From positions 10,140 to 74,139 of the forward strand of contig JBFWMD010000007.1 of the NCBI GenBank assembly GCA_050251775.1: DNA of 64,000 bases, written 5' to 3'. The stretch is from Paucidesulfovibrio sp050251775. Lineage in GTDB: Bacteria; Desulfobacterota; Desulfovibrionia; Desulfovibrionales; Desulfovibrionaceae. Position 1 is the first letter of the stretch; every line of letters begins with the position of its first letter. Both the position numbers and the translations under genes were made by a program. Of this stretch, positions 44,482 to 52,218 are shown in pieces. The notes beneath the pieces were generated by a model, which made no database searches, was not told the DNA's origin, and was given only the letters and a program-made list of their open reading frames with translations.

Positions 44482-44526
44482 GCCTCCGGCGGCCAAGGGG
44501 CCTGCTGCCCCGTGGCCGCCGGAGGC
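44482..44526. repeat. Dispersed repeat family A, copy 4 (terminator-like)
   Basis: GCCTCCGGCGGCCA pairs with TGGCCGCCGGAGGC, then one mismatch, then GGGGC with GCCCC around CTGCT; with flanking T-A the stem is 20 of 21. Here both ends are GCCTCCGGCGG type, so it is a symmetrical variant lying between two convergent genes. Confidence 0.75.
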
Positions 44527-44544
44527 ACTCAAAAATATAAAAAA

Positions 44545-45342
44545 TCAATCACACATGGCGAGCAGGGACTGGCCGGGATCGGCGGAGAGGCTGGAAACGG
44601 CGGCGTAGCCGTTGAGGGCCCGGGCCGTGCGGAGATTTTGAGCGGTTCCGTCCATGGAGCCGCTTTCCTGGGAATTTTCCTTGGCCTTTTGCAGGGCCTC
44701 GTCCAGATCTTCCTTGAGCGAATCAAGGAGCTGCTCCATGCCGCTCGGCGTGTCTTCCGTGCCAGCGGGAGCCTGGGCCGTGCTCATGGCGCGGGCGGTC
44801 AGATCGCCCAGAACCGCGCTCTGGCTCAGGCCGGAAGCCGCGCCCGCTTCCACGGCCAGAAACTTCTCGTCCAGGCCGTTGTCAAAAAAGCCGTTGATGG
44901 CGCTGTTCAGCGAACCGTTGAACTTGGCGATGGCCGCGTCCCCGGCTGCGATGCCGAAGTTCCGGTCCACCATCTTCAGCACGCTGGTCAGGCTGTTGCC
45001 GAGATTTTCCTCGGTGATCCCGCTCGCGGTGGAGCCCAGCACCATGCCTTCGGCGGCGGTGGCCACGTCGTCGCCATACTGCTCCCGGAGCCAGTCCATG
45101 GCGTCGGTCAGTCCGGCGGCCAGCGCCGAGGTGTCCCTGGGCTGGCCGTTCTGGTCCAGATAAGCTTCAGCGCGGCGGGCGATTTCGTTGGCAAAGGTTT
45201 CGCTCTCGCCCTGGCCTTCCGTGGCCTGGGCAATGCGCGGGACCGAACCCAGCAGCGAGCCGGTGGACGCGCCCGCAAGGGACTGCCCGCCACTGGCGTT
45301 CAAGAGCATGCTCTGCCGCAGATTCGATCCGTCGATGTTCAT
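44545..45342 (-). CDS. Protein of unknown function, Ala/Ser/Gly-rich
   Basis: 265 residues from ATG 45340-45342 (GGAGG six bases upstream). Low in aromatic residues and rich in Ala, Ser, Gly and Gln, starting MNIDGSNLRQSMLLNASGG and ending DPGQSLLAMCD with a lone Cys near the end. The middle has LTDAMDWLREQYGDDVATAAEGM, largely helical by eye. No signal peptide, no membrane segment. The composition is like secreted or appendage-associated proteins, but this is only an impression. Not recognised. Confidence 0.6.
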   Translation of the reverse strand: MNIDGSNLRQSMLLNASGGQSLAGASTGSLLGSVPRIAQATEGQGESETFANEIARRAEAYLDQNGQPRDTSALAAGLTDAMDWLREQYGDDVATAAEGMVLGSTASGITEENLGNSLTSVLKMVDRNFGIAAGDAAIAKFNGSLNSAINGFFDNGLDEKFLAVEAGAASGLSQSAVLGDLTARAMSTAQAPAGTEDTPSGMEQLLDSLKEDLDEALQKAKENSQESGSMDGTAQNLRTARALNGYAAVSSLSADPGQSLLAMCD

Positions 45343-45422
45343 CAGGATCCTCCACAAGGGTCATTCGCTGTATCGGCCCCGCGCGCGGAAAACTTAATGC
45401 CGAGGCAAGTGAAAAACCCTGC

Positions 45423-46307
45423 TTATTCTTCCGGGAGCAGCCCTGCGCGCCGGGCCACCTCCAGAACCTGAGCGGACTGATTCAGCGGGTAGAGATGGAC
45501 GCCGGGCGCACCGCCGTCAAGCAGGCCCGTGATCTGGCGCGCGGCGTATTGCGTGCCGACCTCTTGCACGGCGGCGTCTCCGCCCTCGGCATGGGCGGTT
45601 TCCAGCGCGGCGTAAAAATTGCCGGGAATGGCCGCGCCGCAGAGCGAAAGAATGCGCCGGGCCGAGGCCATGCTGCGCAGGGGCATGACGCCGGGGATCA
45701 CGGGCTTGGTGCAGCCTTTGTCCGCGAGGCGTTCGACCATGTCGAAATAACGGCGGTTGTCGAAGAAGAGCTGGGTCACGCCGAAGTCGGCCCCGGCATC
45801 GAATTTGAGCTTCAGCATTTGAATGTCCGCTTCCACGCTGGGCGACTCCGGGTGCGGCTCGGGGTAGGCCGCGATGCCCAGGGCGATGTCCCGATATTTC
45901 CGCCGGATGCGCTCCACAAGATCGGACGCATGCAGAAAGGGCGCGCCGGGTGTGGGGCCGGTTGCGTCGCTGCCGTCGCCACGCAGGGCCAGAATGTTGT
46001 TGATGCCCACCGCCTGAAACTGGGCCACGGCGCTGTCCACGCGTTCGGGGTCCAGCCCGCAGCAGGTCAGGTGCGGCATGACCGTGAGGCCGTGGACCGC
46101 ACTCAGGGCTGTGGCCGCCTCCAGGGTATTGCTGCCGCCTCCGCCCCCGGCTCCGCAGGTCACGGACACGAACATGGGCCGCAGAGCCTTGAGCTGCCGC
46201 GCCACGTCGAGCATGCGCTCGCGCGCGGCCTGGTCGCGCGGGGGGAAGAATTCCAGGGAGACGAATGGTCGGCCCTTGGTGATCAGATCGGGAATGCGTT
46301 CCTGCAT
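45423..46307 (-). CDS. metF: Methylenetetrahydrofolate reductase
   Basis: 294 residues from ATG 46305-46307 (AAGGAG six bases upstream). MetF TIM-barrel motifs: VSLEFFPPRDQ near 16-26, VSVTCGAGG near 47, TCCGLDPERVDSA near 80, NILALRGDGSD near 101 and FGVTQLFFDNRRYFD near 171. It reduces 5,10-methylene-THF to 5-methyl-THF, the methyl donor for MetE/MetH. Downstream of metE by 178 bases on the same strand; it may share the riboswitch-controlled transcript or have its own promoter. Confidence 0.93.
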   Translation of the reverse strand: MQERIPDLITKGRPFVSLEFFPPRDQAARERMLDVARQLKALRPMFVSVTCGAGGGGGSNTLEAATALSAVHGLTVMPHLTCCGLDPERVDSAVAQFQAVGINNILALRGDGSDATGPTPGAPFLHASDLVERIRRKYRDIALGIAAYPEPHPESPSVEADIQMLKLKFDAGADFGVTQLFFDNRRYFDMVERLADKGCTKPVIPGVMPLRSMASARRILSLCGAAIPGNFYAALETAHAEGGDAAVQEVGTQYAARQITGLLDGGAPGVHLYPLNQSAQVLEVARRAGLLPEE

Positions 46308-46485
46308 GGTGGACTCCTTGCGTATTTCCTGAACTCGAATGCCGTGCATTTTTATTTGCTGAAAAGCCTGCGTGTGCCTGTTGGCGCGGACGCCAGACAG
46401 CGAGGGGCAAGCTTGCAATGCGGGAAGGGGCCGGACGGCCCGCCACAGCCTGCCTCCCCGCTGGTTGCTCCCAGTTGGTCCGAAA

Positions 46486-48774
46486 TCAGTGGCTGGGCGC
46501 TTCGCGCATCCTGCGCGCCGCTTCGACCATGTTTTCCAGGCTGGCCAGGGTTTCCGGCCAGGCCCGGGTCTTCAGCCCGCAATCCGGGTTGACCCAGAGA
46601 CGTTCCCGGGGCGTGGAACGCAGGGCGGCGCGCAACAGCCGGACCATTTCCTCCGTCGAGGGCACGCGCGGACTGTGGATGTCCCAGACGCCGGGACCGA
46701 TCTCATTGGGATAGTGGAAGTGCGCAAAGGCGTCGAGCAGGACCATGTCGCTGCGGCTGGCCTCCATGGAGATCACGTCCGCATCCAGTCCGGCGATGTC
46801 CTGGATGATTTCATTGAAGTCCGCGTAGCACATGTGGGTGTGGATCTGCGTTTTGTCGTGGACGCCGCTCACCGCGAGCCGGAAGCACTCCGAGGCCCAG
46901 TCCAGGTAGGCGCGCTGTTCCGCCCGGCGCAGGGGCAGACCCTCGCGCAACGCGGGTTCGTCCACCTGGATGATCGCATGGCCGCTCTCCTCCAGGTCCA
47001 GGACCTCGTCGCGCAGGGCCAGGGCGATCTGGCGGCAGGTGACGCCGCGGGGCTGGTCGTCACGCACGAAGCTCCAGCAGAGGATGGTCACCGGGCCGGT
47101 GAGCATGCCCTTGACCGGCTTTTCCGTCAGGCTTTGGGCGTATCCGGTCCAGGCCACGGTCATGGGAGCGGGGCGGGATACGTCGCCGTAGATTATCGGC
47201 GGCTTGACGCAGCGCGAGCCATAGCTCTGCACCCATCCGTTGCAGGTGAAGCAAAAGCCCCGAAGCCGCTGGCCGAAATACTCCACCATGTCGTTGCGTT
47301 CGGGCTCGCCATGCACAAGCACGTCCAGGCCAAGCCGCTCCTGCGTGCGCACGCACCCCCTGATGGCCTCGCGCATGTGTTCTTCGTACTCTGCACAAGG
47401 CAGATCGCCGCGCTTGTATTCCTGTCGCAGACGCCGCAGCTCCGCTGTCTGCGGAAAGGAGCCGATGGTCGTGGTGGGCAGCAGGGGCAGACGCAGCCGC
47501 TCCCGTTGGAGCAAAGCCCGTTCGGCATAGGGAGAGGCCCGGCGGGCCATTTCCGGTTTCACGCTGTCCACGCGCGCGGTCACGGCCGGGTCGCGGGTCA
47601 GCTCCCCGCTGCGGCGGTCGGCCCAGGCCGCTCGGCAGGCCTCCAACTCGGCTTCGCGCCCGGCCTTTCCTTCGAGCAGGTCGCGGAGCAGGTCCAGCTC
47701 GGCGCATTTCTGGCGCGCAAAGGCCATCCAGGAGCGGATGCGCGGCTCCAGTCCGGTTTCCTGCTCCAGATCGAGCGGGCAATGCAGCAACGAGCAGGAC
47801 GGTGCGAGCAGCAGGCGTTCCGGACCAAGCACGTCCAGAGCGTTGCGGGCGACTTCAAACGCCTGATCCAGATCCGCGCGCCAGACATTGCGCCCGTCCA
47901 CCAGCCCCAGGGAAAGGGACATCTCTTTGGGCAGATGCTCCAAAAAAACCGCAAGCTGCTCCGGTCCACGCACCAGGTCAAGATGCAGCGCGTCCGCAAA
48001 GGGTTTGCCCTCCTCCGGGCAAAGCAGCGCGCAATGATGGTCCACCGGGCCGAAATACGTCGCCAAAAGCAGCCGGGCCGGAGCACAGGCCGAACGCAGC
48101 CGGGCATAGATTTCCGGCAGGCGCTGAAGCGGCACAGCATCGCAATCCGTGGCCAGCAGCGGCTCATCCAATTGCACCCAGGCGCAGGAGGGAGCAACGG
48201 CGCGCAACAAATCAACATAGGCATCGACCAGCCGATCCAGCAGCTCCCAGCGGTCGCAGTCCGCATCCTTGAACCGCGACAACGCCAAAAAAGTAAAGGG
48301 ACCCGGCAACACGAGCTTGGCCTCGCGCTCCGGAGCGGGCTGTTCGCCGATCAATCCGTGCAGCCGGCCCGCGTCCGCACGGAAACGCGTATCGGGCCGA
48401 AGTTCCGGTACGATGTAATGGTAGTTGGTATCAAACCACTTGGTCATCTCCATGGCCTTGGCCTCCGCTGTGCCGCGTGCCAGGGCAAACAGTCTGTCAG
48501 GATCAGCGGCAGAAGTTGCCTGAAACCGCTCCGGCACTGCGCCCAGCGCCATGGTCATATCGAGCATGTGGTCGTAGAGGGAAAAATCCCCCACTGGAAA
48601 CAGGTCCACTCCGGCTTCGCGCTGCATCCGCACAGCCTCTTGCCGTACCTCGCGGCCCGTGGCTTCCAGTTCATGGGGGGTGGATTCGCCCCGCCAATAC
48701 CGCTCCAAGGCCCATTTCCATTCCCTGTTCAATCCCATGCGCGGAAATCCGAGGGTATGCACGATGATCGACAT
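46486..48774 (-). CDS. metE: Cobalamin-independent methionine synthase
   Basis: 762 residues from ATG 48772-48774 (AGGAGG five bases upstream), the family length. Two-domain MetE: N-terminal LGFPRMGLNREWKWALERYW; C-terminal zinc site with IHTHMCYADF (His and Cys), ISMEASRSD (Glu) and NPDCGLKTR (Cys), plus LPTTTIGSFPQT. It transfers methyl from 5-methyl-THF polyglutamate to homocysteine. A cobalamin riboswitch precedes it, so it should be shut off when B12 is present, when MetH (not seen here) can take over. Confidence 0.96.
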   Translation of the reverse strand: MSIIVHTLGFPRMGLNREWKWALERYWRGESTPHELEATGREVRQEAVRMQREAGVDLFPVGDFSLYDHMLDMTMALGAVPERFQATSAADPDRLFALARGTAEAKAMEMTKWFDTNYHYIVPELRPDTRFRADAGRLHGLIGEQPAPEREAKLVLPGPFTFLALSRFKDADCDRWELLDRLVDAYVDLLRAVAPSCAWVQLDEPLLATDCDAVPLQRLPEIYARLRSACAPARLLLATYFGPVDHHCALLCPEEGKPFADALHLDLVRGPEQLAVFLEHLPKEMSLSLGLVDGRNVWRADLDQAFEVARNALDVLGPERLLLAPSCSLLHCPLDLEQETGLEPRIRSWMAFARQKCAELDLLRDLLEGKAGREAELEACRAAWADRRSGELTRDPAVTARVDSVKPEMARRASPYAERALLQRERLRLPLLPTTTIGSFPQTAELRRLRQEYKRGDLPCAEYEEHMREAIRGCVRTQERLGLDVLVHGEPERNDMVEYFGQRLRGFCFTCNGWVQSYGSRCVKPPIIYGDVSRPAPMTVAWTGYAQSLTEKPVKGMLTGPVTILCWSFVRDDQPRGVTCRQIALALRDEVLDLEESGHAIIQVDEPALREGLPLRRAEQRAYLDWASECFRLAVSGVHDKTQIHTHMCYADFNEIIQDIAGLDADVISMEASRSDMVLLDAFAHFHYPNEIGPGVWDIHSPRVPSTEEMVRLLRAALRSTPRERLWVNPDCGLKTRAWPETLASLENMVEAARRMREAPSH

Positions 48775-48864
48775 CGTCGCCTCCTCCTCTGGCCCGTTGT
48801 CCGGGCCGGGTTTCGACACGGCTCTCACCGTGTCCCAGTCCTGATCGCGAGGTCTGGTCCCTCG

Positions 48865-49015
48865 GGGCGGGACGTCTTCCGGCTCACGGGATACAGGGCA
48901 CGGCCCACAGCTCTTTGATCCAGCCTTCCCAACATTCGTCAGTGACTGCATTCAGCCTTTCCCGTTTACGGCGGCGCGTCCGCAGCGGCTTTTCACCGCT
49001 TTCCGTTTCCCGCCC
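48865..49015 (-). promoter_or_regulatory. Cobalamin (B12) riboswitch controlling metE
   Basis: About 151 nt on the minus strand, closed by an 8-bp P1 (GGGCGGGA with TCCCGCCC). In order it has GCGGTGAAAAGCCGC, AAACGGGAAAGGC, the B12-box AGTCACTG (a GCCACTG variant), TTGGGAAGGC, and GTGAGCCGGAAGAC. Downstream hairpins (GACACGG with CCGTGTC; GGCCC with GGGCC) run up to the Shine-Dalgarno without a T run, which favours control of translation. The remaining 48775-49149 space holds only its promoter. Confidence 0.93.
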
Positions 49016-49039
49016 TACATCAATACATTCATATGTTCG

Positions 49040-49067
49040 GATATAATTATCTTGGTGCGGCTGTCAA
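49040..49067 (-). promoter_or_regulatory. Sigma-70-type promoter of the metE riboswitch transcript
   Basis: TTGACA (49062-49067) and TATATC (49040-49045) on the minus strand, 16-base spacer; the start would be about 17 bases before P1 of the riboswitch. Confidence 0.5.
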
Positions 49068-49149
49068 GGATGCCGATCGAAAAATGTCCGCCTTGCATCC
49101 GAAGCAGGTTTCACGCTAAGAAAACCTACAAACGGAAGGATTGACAGAG

Positions 49150-50016
49150 ATGTCCAAGCTCAAGACCCTGCTCCTGCACCCGGACCCCGAGGTGCGCTCG
49201 CAATTGCGGCGCATGCTCTCGGGCGTCCCTTTCCTGCAGGTGCTCGGGGAGGCGGTCTCGGCCTTCGAGGGGCTGGAGCTGCTGGAGCACGTCAACTACG
49301 GCGTGTTCTTCGTGGGCCTGGAACTGGACGAGGGCGTCAGCGGCATGGAGCTGGCGCAGATGCTCCGGGGCCGCAAGGACCGGCCCGCCCTGGTGCTGCT
49401 CTCCGAGGACGAACGCAGCGCCTACGCGGCCTTTGAGCTGGGCGCGCTGGACTACATCATCTGGCCCCCGTCCGAGGAGCGGCTGGAGATGACCCTGGAA
49501 AAACTGCGGGACTTCAAGGCCCGCTACCGCGAGGTTCCCGAGCCTTCGGACTGGCGCGACACGGATGCGGGCGAGGCCACTTCGGAGCAGACCCTGCGCC
49601 TGGCCCTGGACGAAGACGAGCAGGAGAGCTTTCTGGCCGCGCTCAAGCAGGCCTGGGATTCGTCCCACAAGTCCAGCCCGGAGATCGAGAAGCTGGCCGT
49701 GACGCAGGACGGCAAGACCATCCTGATTCCGTACACGCAGATCATCTTTGTGGAGGCCTTCGAGGACTATTCCTACGTCCACACCAGCGGCCAGAAATTT
49801 CTGACCTCGCACCGGCTCAAGAACCTCGAGGATCGGCTGGAGCCGCACCGCTTCTTCCGCGTGCATCGCAAATTTCTGGTCAACCTGGACATGGTCACGG
49901 AGATCGCCAGCCTGCCGGGCAGCAACTTCATGCTGCGCACCGCGGGCAAGACGCGCATCGAACTGCCCATTTCCCGGCGCAGGATCACAAAACTGAAGCA
50001 GATACTCGGCTTCTAG
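49150..50016 (+). CDS. LytTR-family transcriptional regulator with inactive receiver
   Basis: 288 residues from ATG 49150 (GGAAGGA nine bases upstream). Residues 1-120 have the receiver fold, but the phospho-Asp is missing (VFFVGLEL, Gly near 56) and the Lys-Pro pair is Trp-Pro (DYIIWPPSEE). Residues 120-185 are a linker. The C-terminal LytTR DNA-binding domain is well kept: IPYTQIIFVEAFEDYSYVHT, LKNLEDRL, FFRVHRKFLVNLDMV, LPISRRR. It cannot be controlled by phosphorylation in the usual way. It lies 179 bases upstream of the acyl-CoA synthetase, a possible target. Confidence 0.85.
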   Translation: MSKLKTLLLHPDPEVRSQLRRMLSGVPFLQVLGEAVSAFEGLELLEHVNYGVFFVGLELDEGVSGMELAQMLRGRKDRPALVLLSEDERSAYAAFELGALDYIIWPPSEERLEMTLEKLRDFKARYREVPEPSDWRDTDAGEATSEQTLRLALDEDEQESFLAALKQAWDSSHKSSPEIEKLAVTQDGKTILIPYTQIIFVEAFEDYSYVHTSGQKFLTSHRLKNLEDRLEPHRFFRVHRKFLVNLDMVTEIASLPGSNFMLRTAGKTRIELPISRRRITKLKQILGF

Positions 50017-50195
50017 GGACGGGCGGATCTTTTACGGCGGCGCGCGCCGCGCGCCTTCAGAACGGCCCCGGCAAACCGTCCACCGTGCGGAGCGGACCTT
50101 TGGCCGATTAACCATGGCCGAACGCCCTCCCGTTTGCAAACATCGGCGTCGTATTCGGGGCAATGCGTCCAACGCGGCCCTGCCGGAGTAAAAAT

Positions 50196-52106
50196 ATGGA
50201 CAAGCGCGAGACCCTCGACAACCTATTGCGCGAAGAGCGCGTAATCCGGCCGCTGCCGCAGTTCGTGGCCGAGGCCAACTGCAAGCCCGGCCAGGTCCAG
50301 GCCCTGCGCGAACGCGCCGAGGCCGACCCCCTGGGCTATTGGGAGGAGGCCGCCGAGGCCCTGGAGTGGTTCCGCCGCTGGGACAGCGTGCTGGACGACT
50401 CGGACGCCCCTTTCTACAAATGGTTTCCGGGCGCGCGCTGCAACATCGTCCACAATGCCCTGGACCGGCACATTGAAACCCCGAACAAGAACAAGCTCGC
50501 CCTGATCTGGGAAGGAGAACCCGGCGACACCCGCAAATTCACCTATTTCGAGCTGCACCGCGAGGTCAACCGCTTTGCCAACGCCCTGCGCTCCCTGGGC
50601 ATCCGCAAGGGCGACTGCGTGGCCGTGTTCATGCCGCCCCTGCCCGAAACCGTGGTGGCCATGCTCGCCTGCGCCAAGATCGGCGCGATCCACGCCCTGG
50701 TTTTTTCCGGCTACCCGGCCAAGGCCCTGCGCCAGCGGCTAAGCGGCTGCCGCGCAAAAGCCCTGGTCACGGCGGACGGTTCCTACCGCAACGGCAAGAT
50801 CCACCGGCTCAAGGACGTGGCCGACCAGGCCCTCATGGGTCCGGGCGCGGCGGGCGTGGAGTCGGTGGTTGTGGTGCGCCGCACGGGCGGCGACGTGGAA
50901 ATGCAGGACGGCCGGGACTTCTGGTACGAGGAATTGGTCCGCCGCGAACGCAAGGACGCGCCGGTGGAGGTCGTGGAAGCGGGCGATCCGCTCTTCTATC
51001 TCTACACCTCCGGCGCCTCCAGCCATCCCCAGGCCGTGGTCCACTCCCACGGCGGCTACATGGTCGGCGTCCAGCGCACCTTCAGCCAGGTCTTCGATGT
51101 CAAGCCCACGGATATTTTCTGGTGCACCTCGGATCCCGGCTGGATCATGGGCCACACTGCGGCCGTGTACGGGCCGCTCCTGGCCGGAACCACCACGGTG
51201 CTCTACGAGGGCCATCCCAACTATCCGCAGCCGGACCGGCTCTGGAGCATCATCGAACGCTACGGCGTGAGCATTTTCTACTCCACGCCCACCACCATCC
51301 GCACCCTGATGCGTTTCGGCGGACAGTATCCGCGCCAGCGCGACCTCTCCAGCCTGCGGCTGCTCGGCTCCGCGGGCGAACCCCTGGATCCCGAGACCTG
51401 GACCTGGCTGCACAGGCAGATCGGCGATGAGAACTGCCCGGTGCTGGACACCTGGTGGCAGACCGAGACCGGCATGTTCATGGTCGCGCCCCTGCCCGTG
51501 AGCGTGCTCAAGCCCGGCTCCGTGGCCCGCGCCCTGCCCGGGGTGGAGGCCGACGTGGTGGACCTGGACGGCGGCCCGGTGGAGCGCGGCGAAGGCGGCT
51601 TTCTGATCATCCGCAAGCCCTGGCCCGCCATGATGACCGGCATCCTCGACGACCCGGACGGCTACCGGGCCTGCTTCCGCCGCGTTCCCGGCGTCTATTT
51701 CGCCGGAGACCTCGCCCGCCTGGACGAGGACGGCTACATCTGGGTCAAGGGCCGCTCGGACGAGGTGCTGCTCATTGCCGGACACCGCATCGGCACGGCG
51801 GACATCGAGGAGGCCTTCATCTCGCACCGCGCCGTGGCCGAGGTGGCCGTGGTGGGTCTGCCCGACCGCATCAAGGGCGTGACCGCCAAGGCCTTTGTTG
51901 TCCTGGCCCCGGACGAGGATCCCTCGGACGAACTGCTCCGCGACCTGGAGCGCCACGTGCGCGAGGAACTCGGACCCATCGCAGCCATCCGGAGCATCGA
52001 ATTCCGCGAAAGCCTGCCCAAAACCCGCAGCGGCAAGATTCTCCGGCGCTCTCTGCGCGAGGAGGAGCTGGGCGGCCTGCCCGACCCGCTTCGGGACGAA
52101 TCCTGA
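50196..52106 (+). CDS. Acetyl-CoA synthetase-like AMP-forming acyl-CoA ligase with altered P-loop
   Basis: 636 residues from ATG 50196 (GGAG seven bases upstream). Overall it matches AMP-forming acetyl-CoA synthetases: YKWFPGARCNIVHNALDRH, GDCVAVFMPPLPE, TDIFWCTSDPGWIMGHTA, DTWWQTETGMF, GRSDEVLLIAGHRIG, and the catalytic Lys614 in PKTRSGKILRR. The nucleotide-binding A3 loop, normally TSGSTGxPKG, here reads TSGASSHPQA (271-280), losing the Lys. Activity may be reduced or the substrate changed. Expected role: acetate (or short-chain acid) activation. Confidence 0.85.
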   Translation: MDKRETLDNLLREERVIRPLPQFVAEANCKPGQVQALRERAEADPLGYWEEAAEALEWFRRWDSVLDDSDAPFYKWFPGARCNIVHNALDRHIETPNKNKLALIWEGEPGDTRKFTYFELHREVNRFANALRSLGIRKGDCVAVFMPPLPETVVAMLACAKIGAIHALVFSGYPAKALRQRLSGCRAKALVTADGSYRNGKIHRLKDVADQALMGPGAAGVESVVVVRRTGGDVEMQDGRDFWYEELVRRERKDAPVEVVEAGDPLFYLYTSGASSHPQAVVHSHGGYMVGVQRTFSQVFDVKPTDIFWCTSDPGWIMGHTAAVYGPLLAGTTTVLYEGHPNYPQPDRLWSIIERYGVSIFYSTPTTIRTLMRFGGQYPRQRDLSSLRLLGSAGEPLDPETWTWLHRQIGDENCPVLDTWWQTETGMFMVAPLPVSVLKPGSVARALPGVEADVVDLDGGPVERGEGGFLIIRKPWPAMMTGILDDPDGYRACFRRVPGVYFAGDLARLDEDGYIWVKGRSDEVLLIAGHRIGTADIEEAFISHRAVAEVAVVGLPDRIKGVTAKAFVVLAPDEDPSDELLRDLERHVREELGPIAAIRSIEFRESLPKTRSGKILRRSLREEELGGLPDPLRDES

Positions 52107-52218
52107 TCCTTGAAATCCCTGCCCCGAACGACCACCAGCATTTCCATTTTCGATTCACCGTGCTATGGAGATACCGTAATTCCTGACCCATTCCCTGTTC
52201 AGGCGGTGTGAAACGACC

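Noticed and set aside
35263..44526. CRISPR-like or IS-derived array from the repeats
   Set aside because: The repeats are hairpins scattered kilobases apart, without regular spacers, leader, cas genes or transposase.
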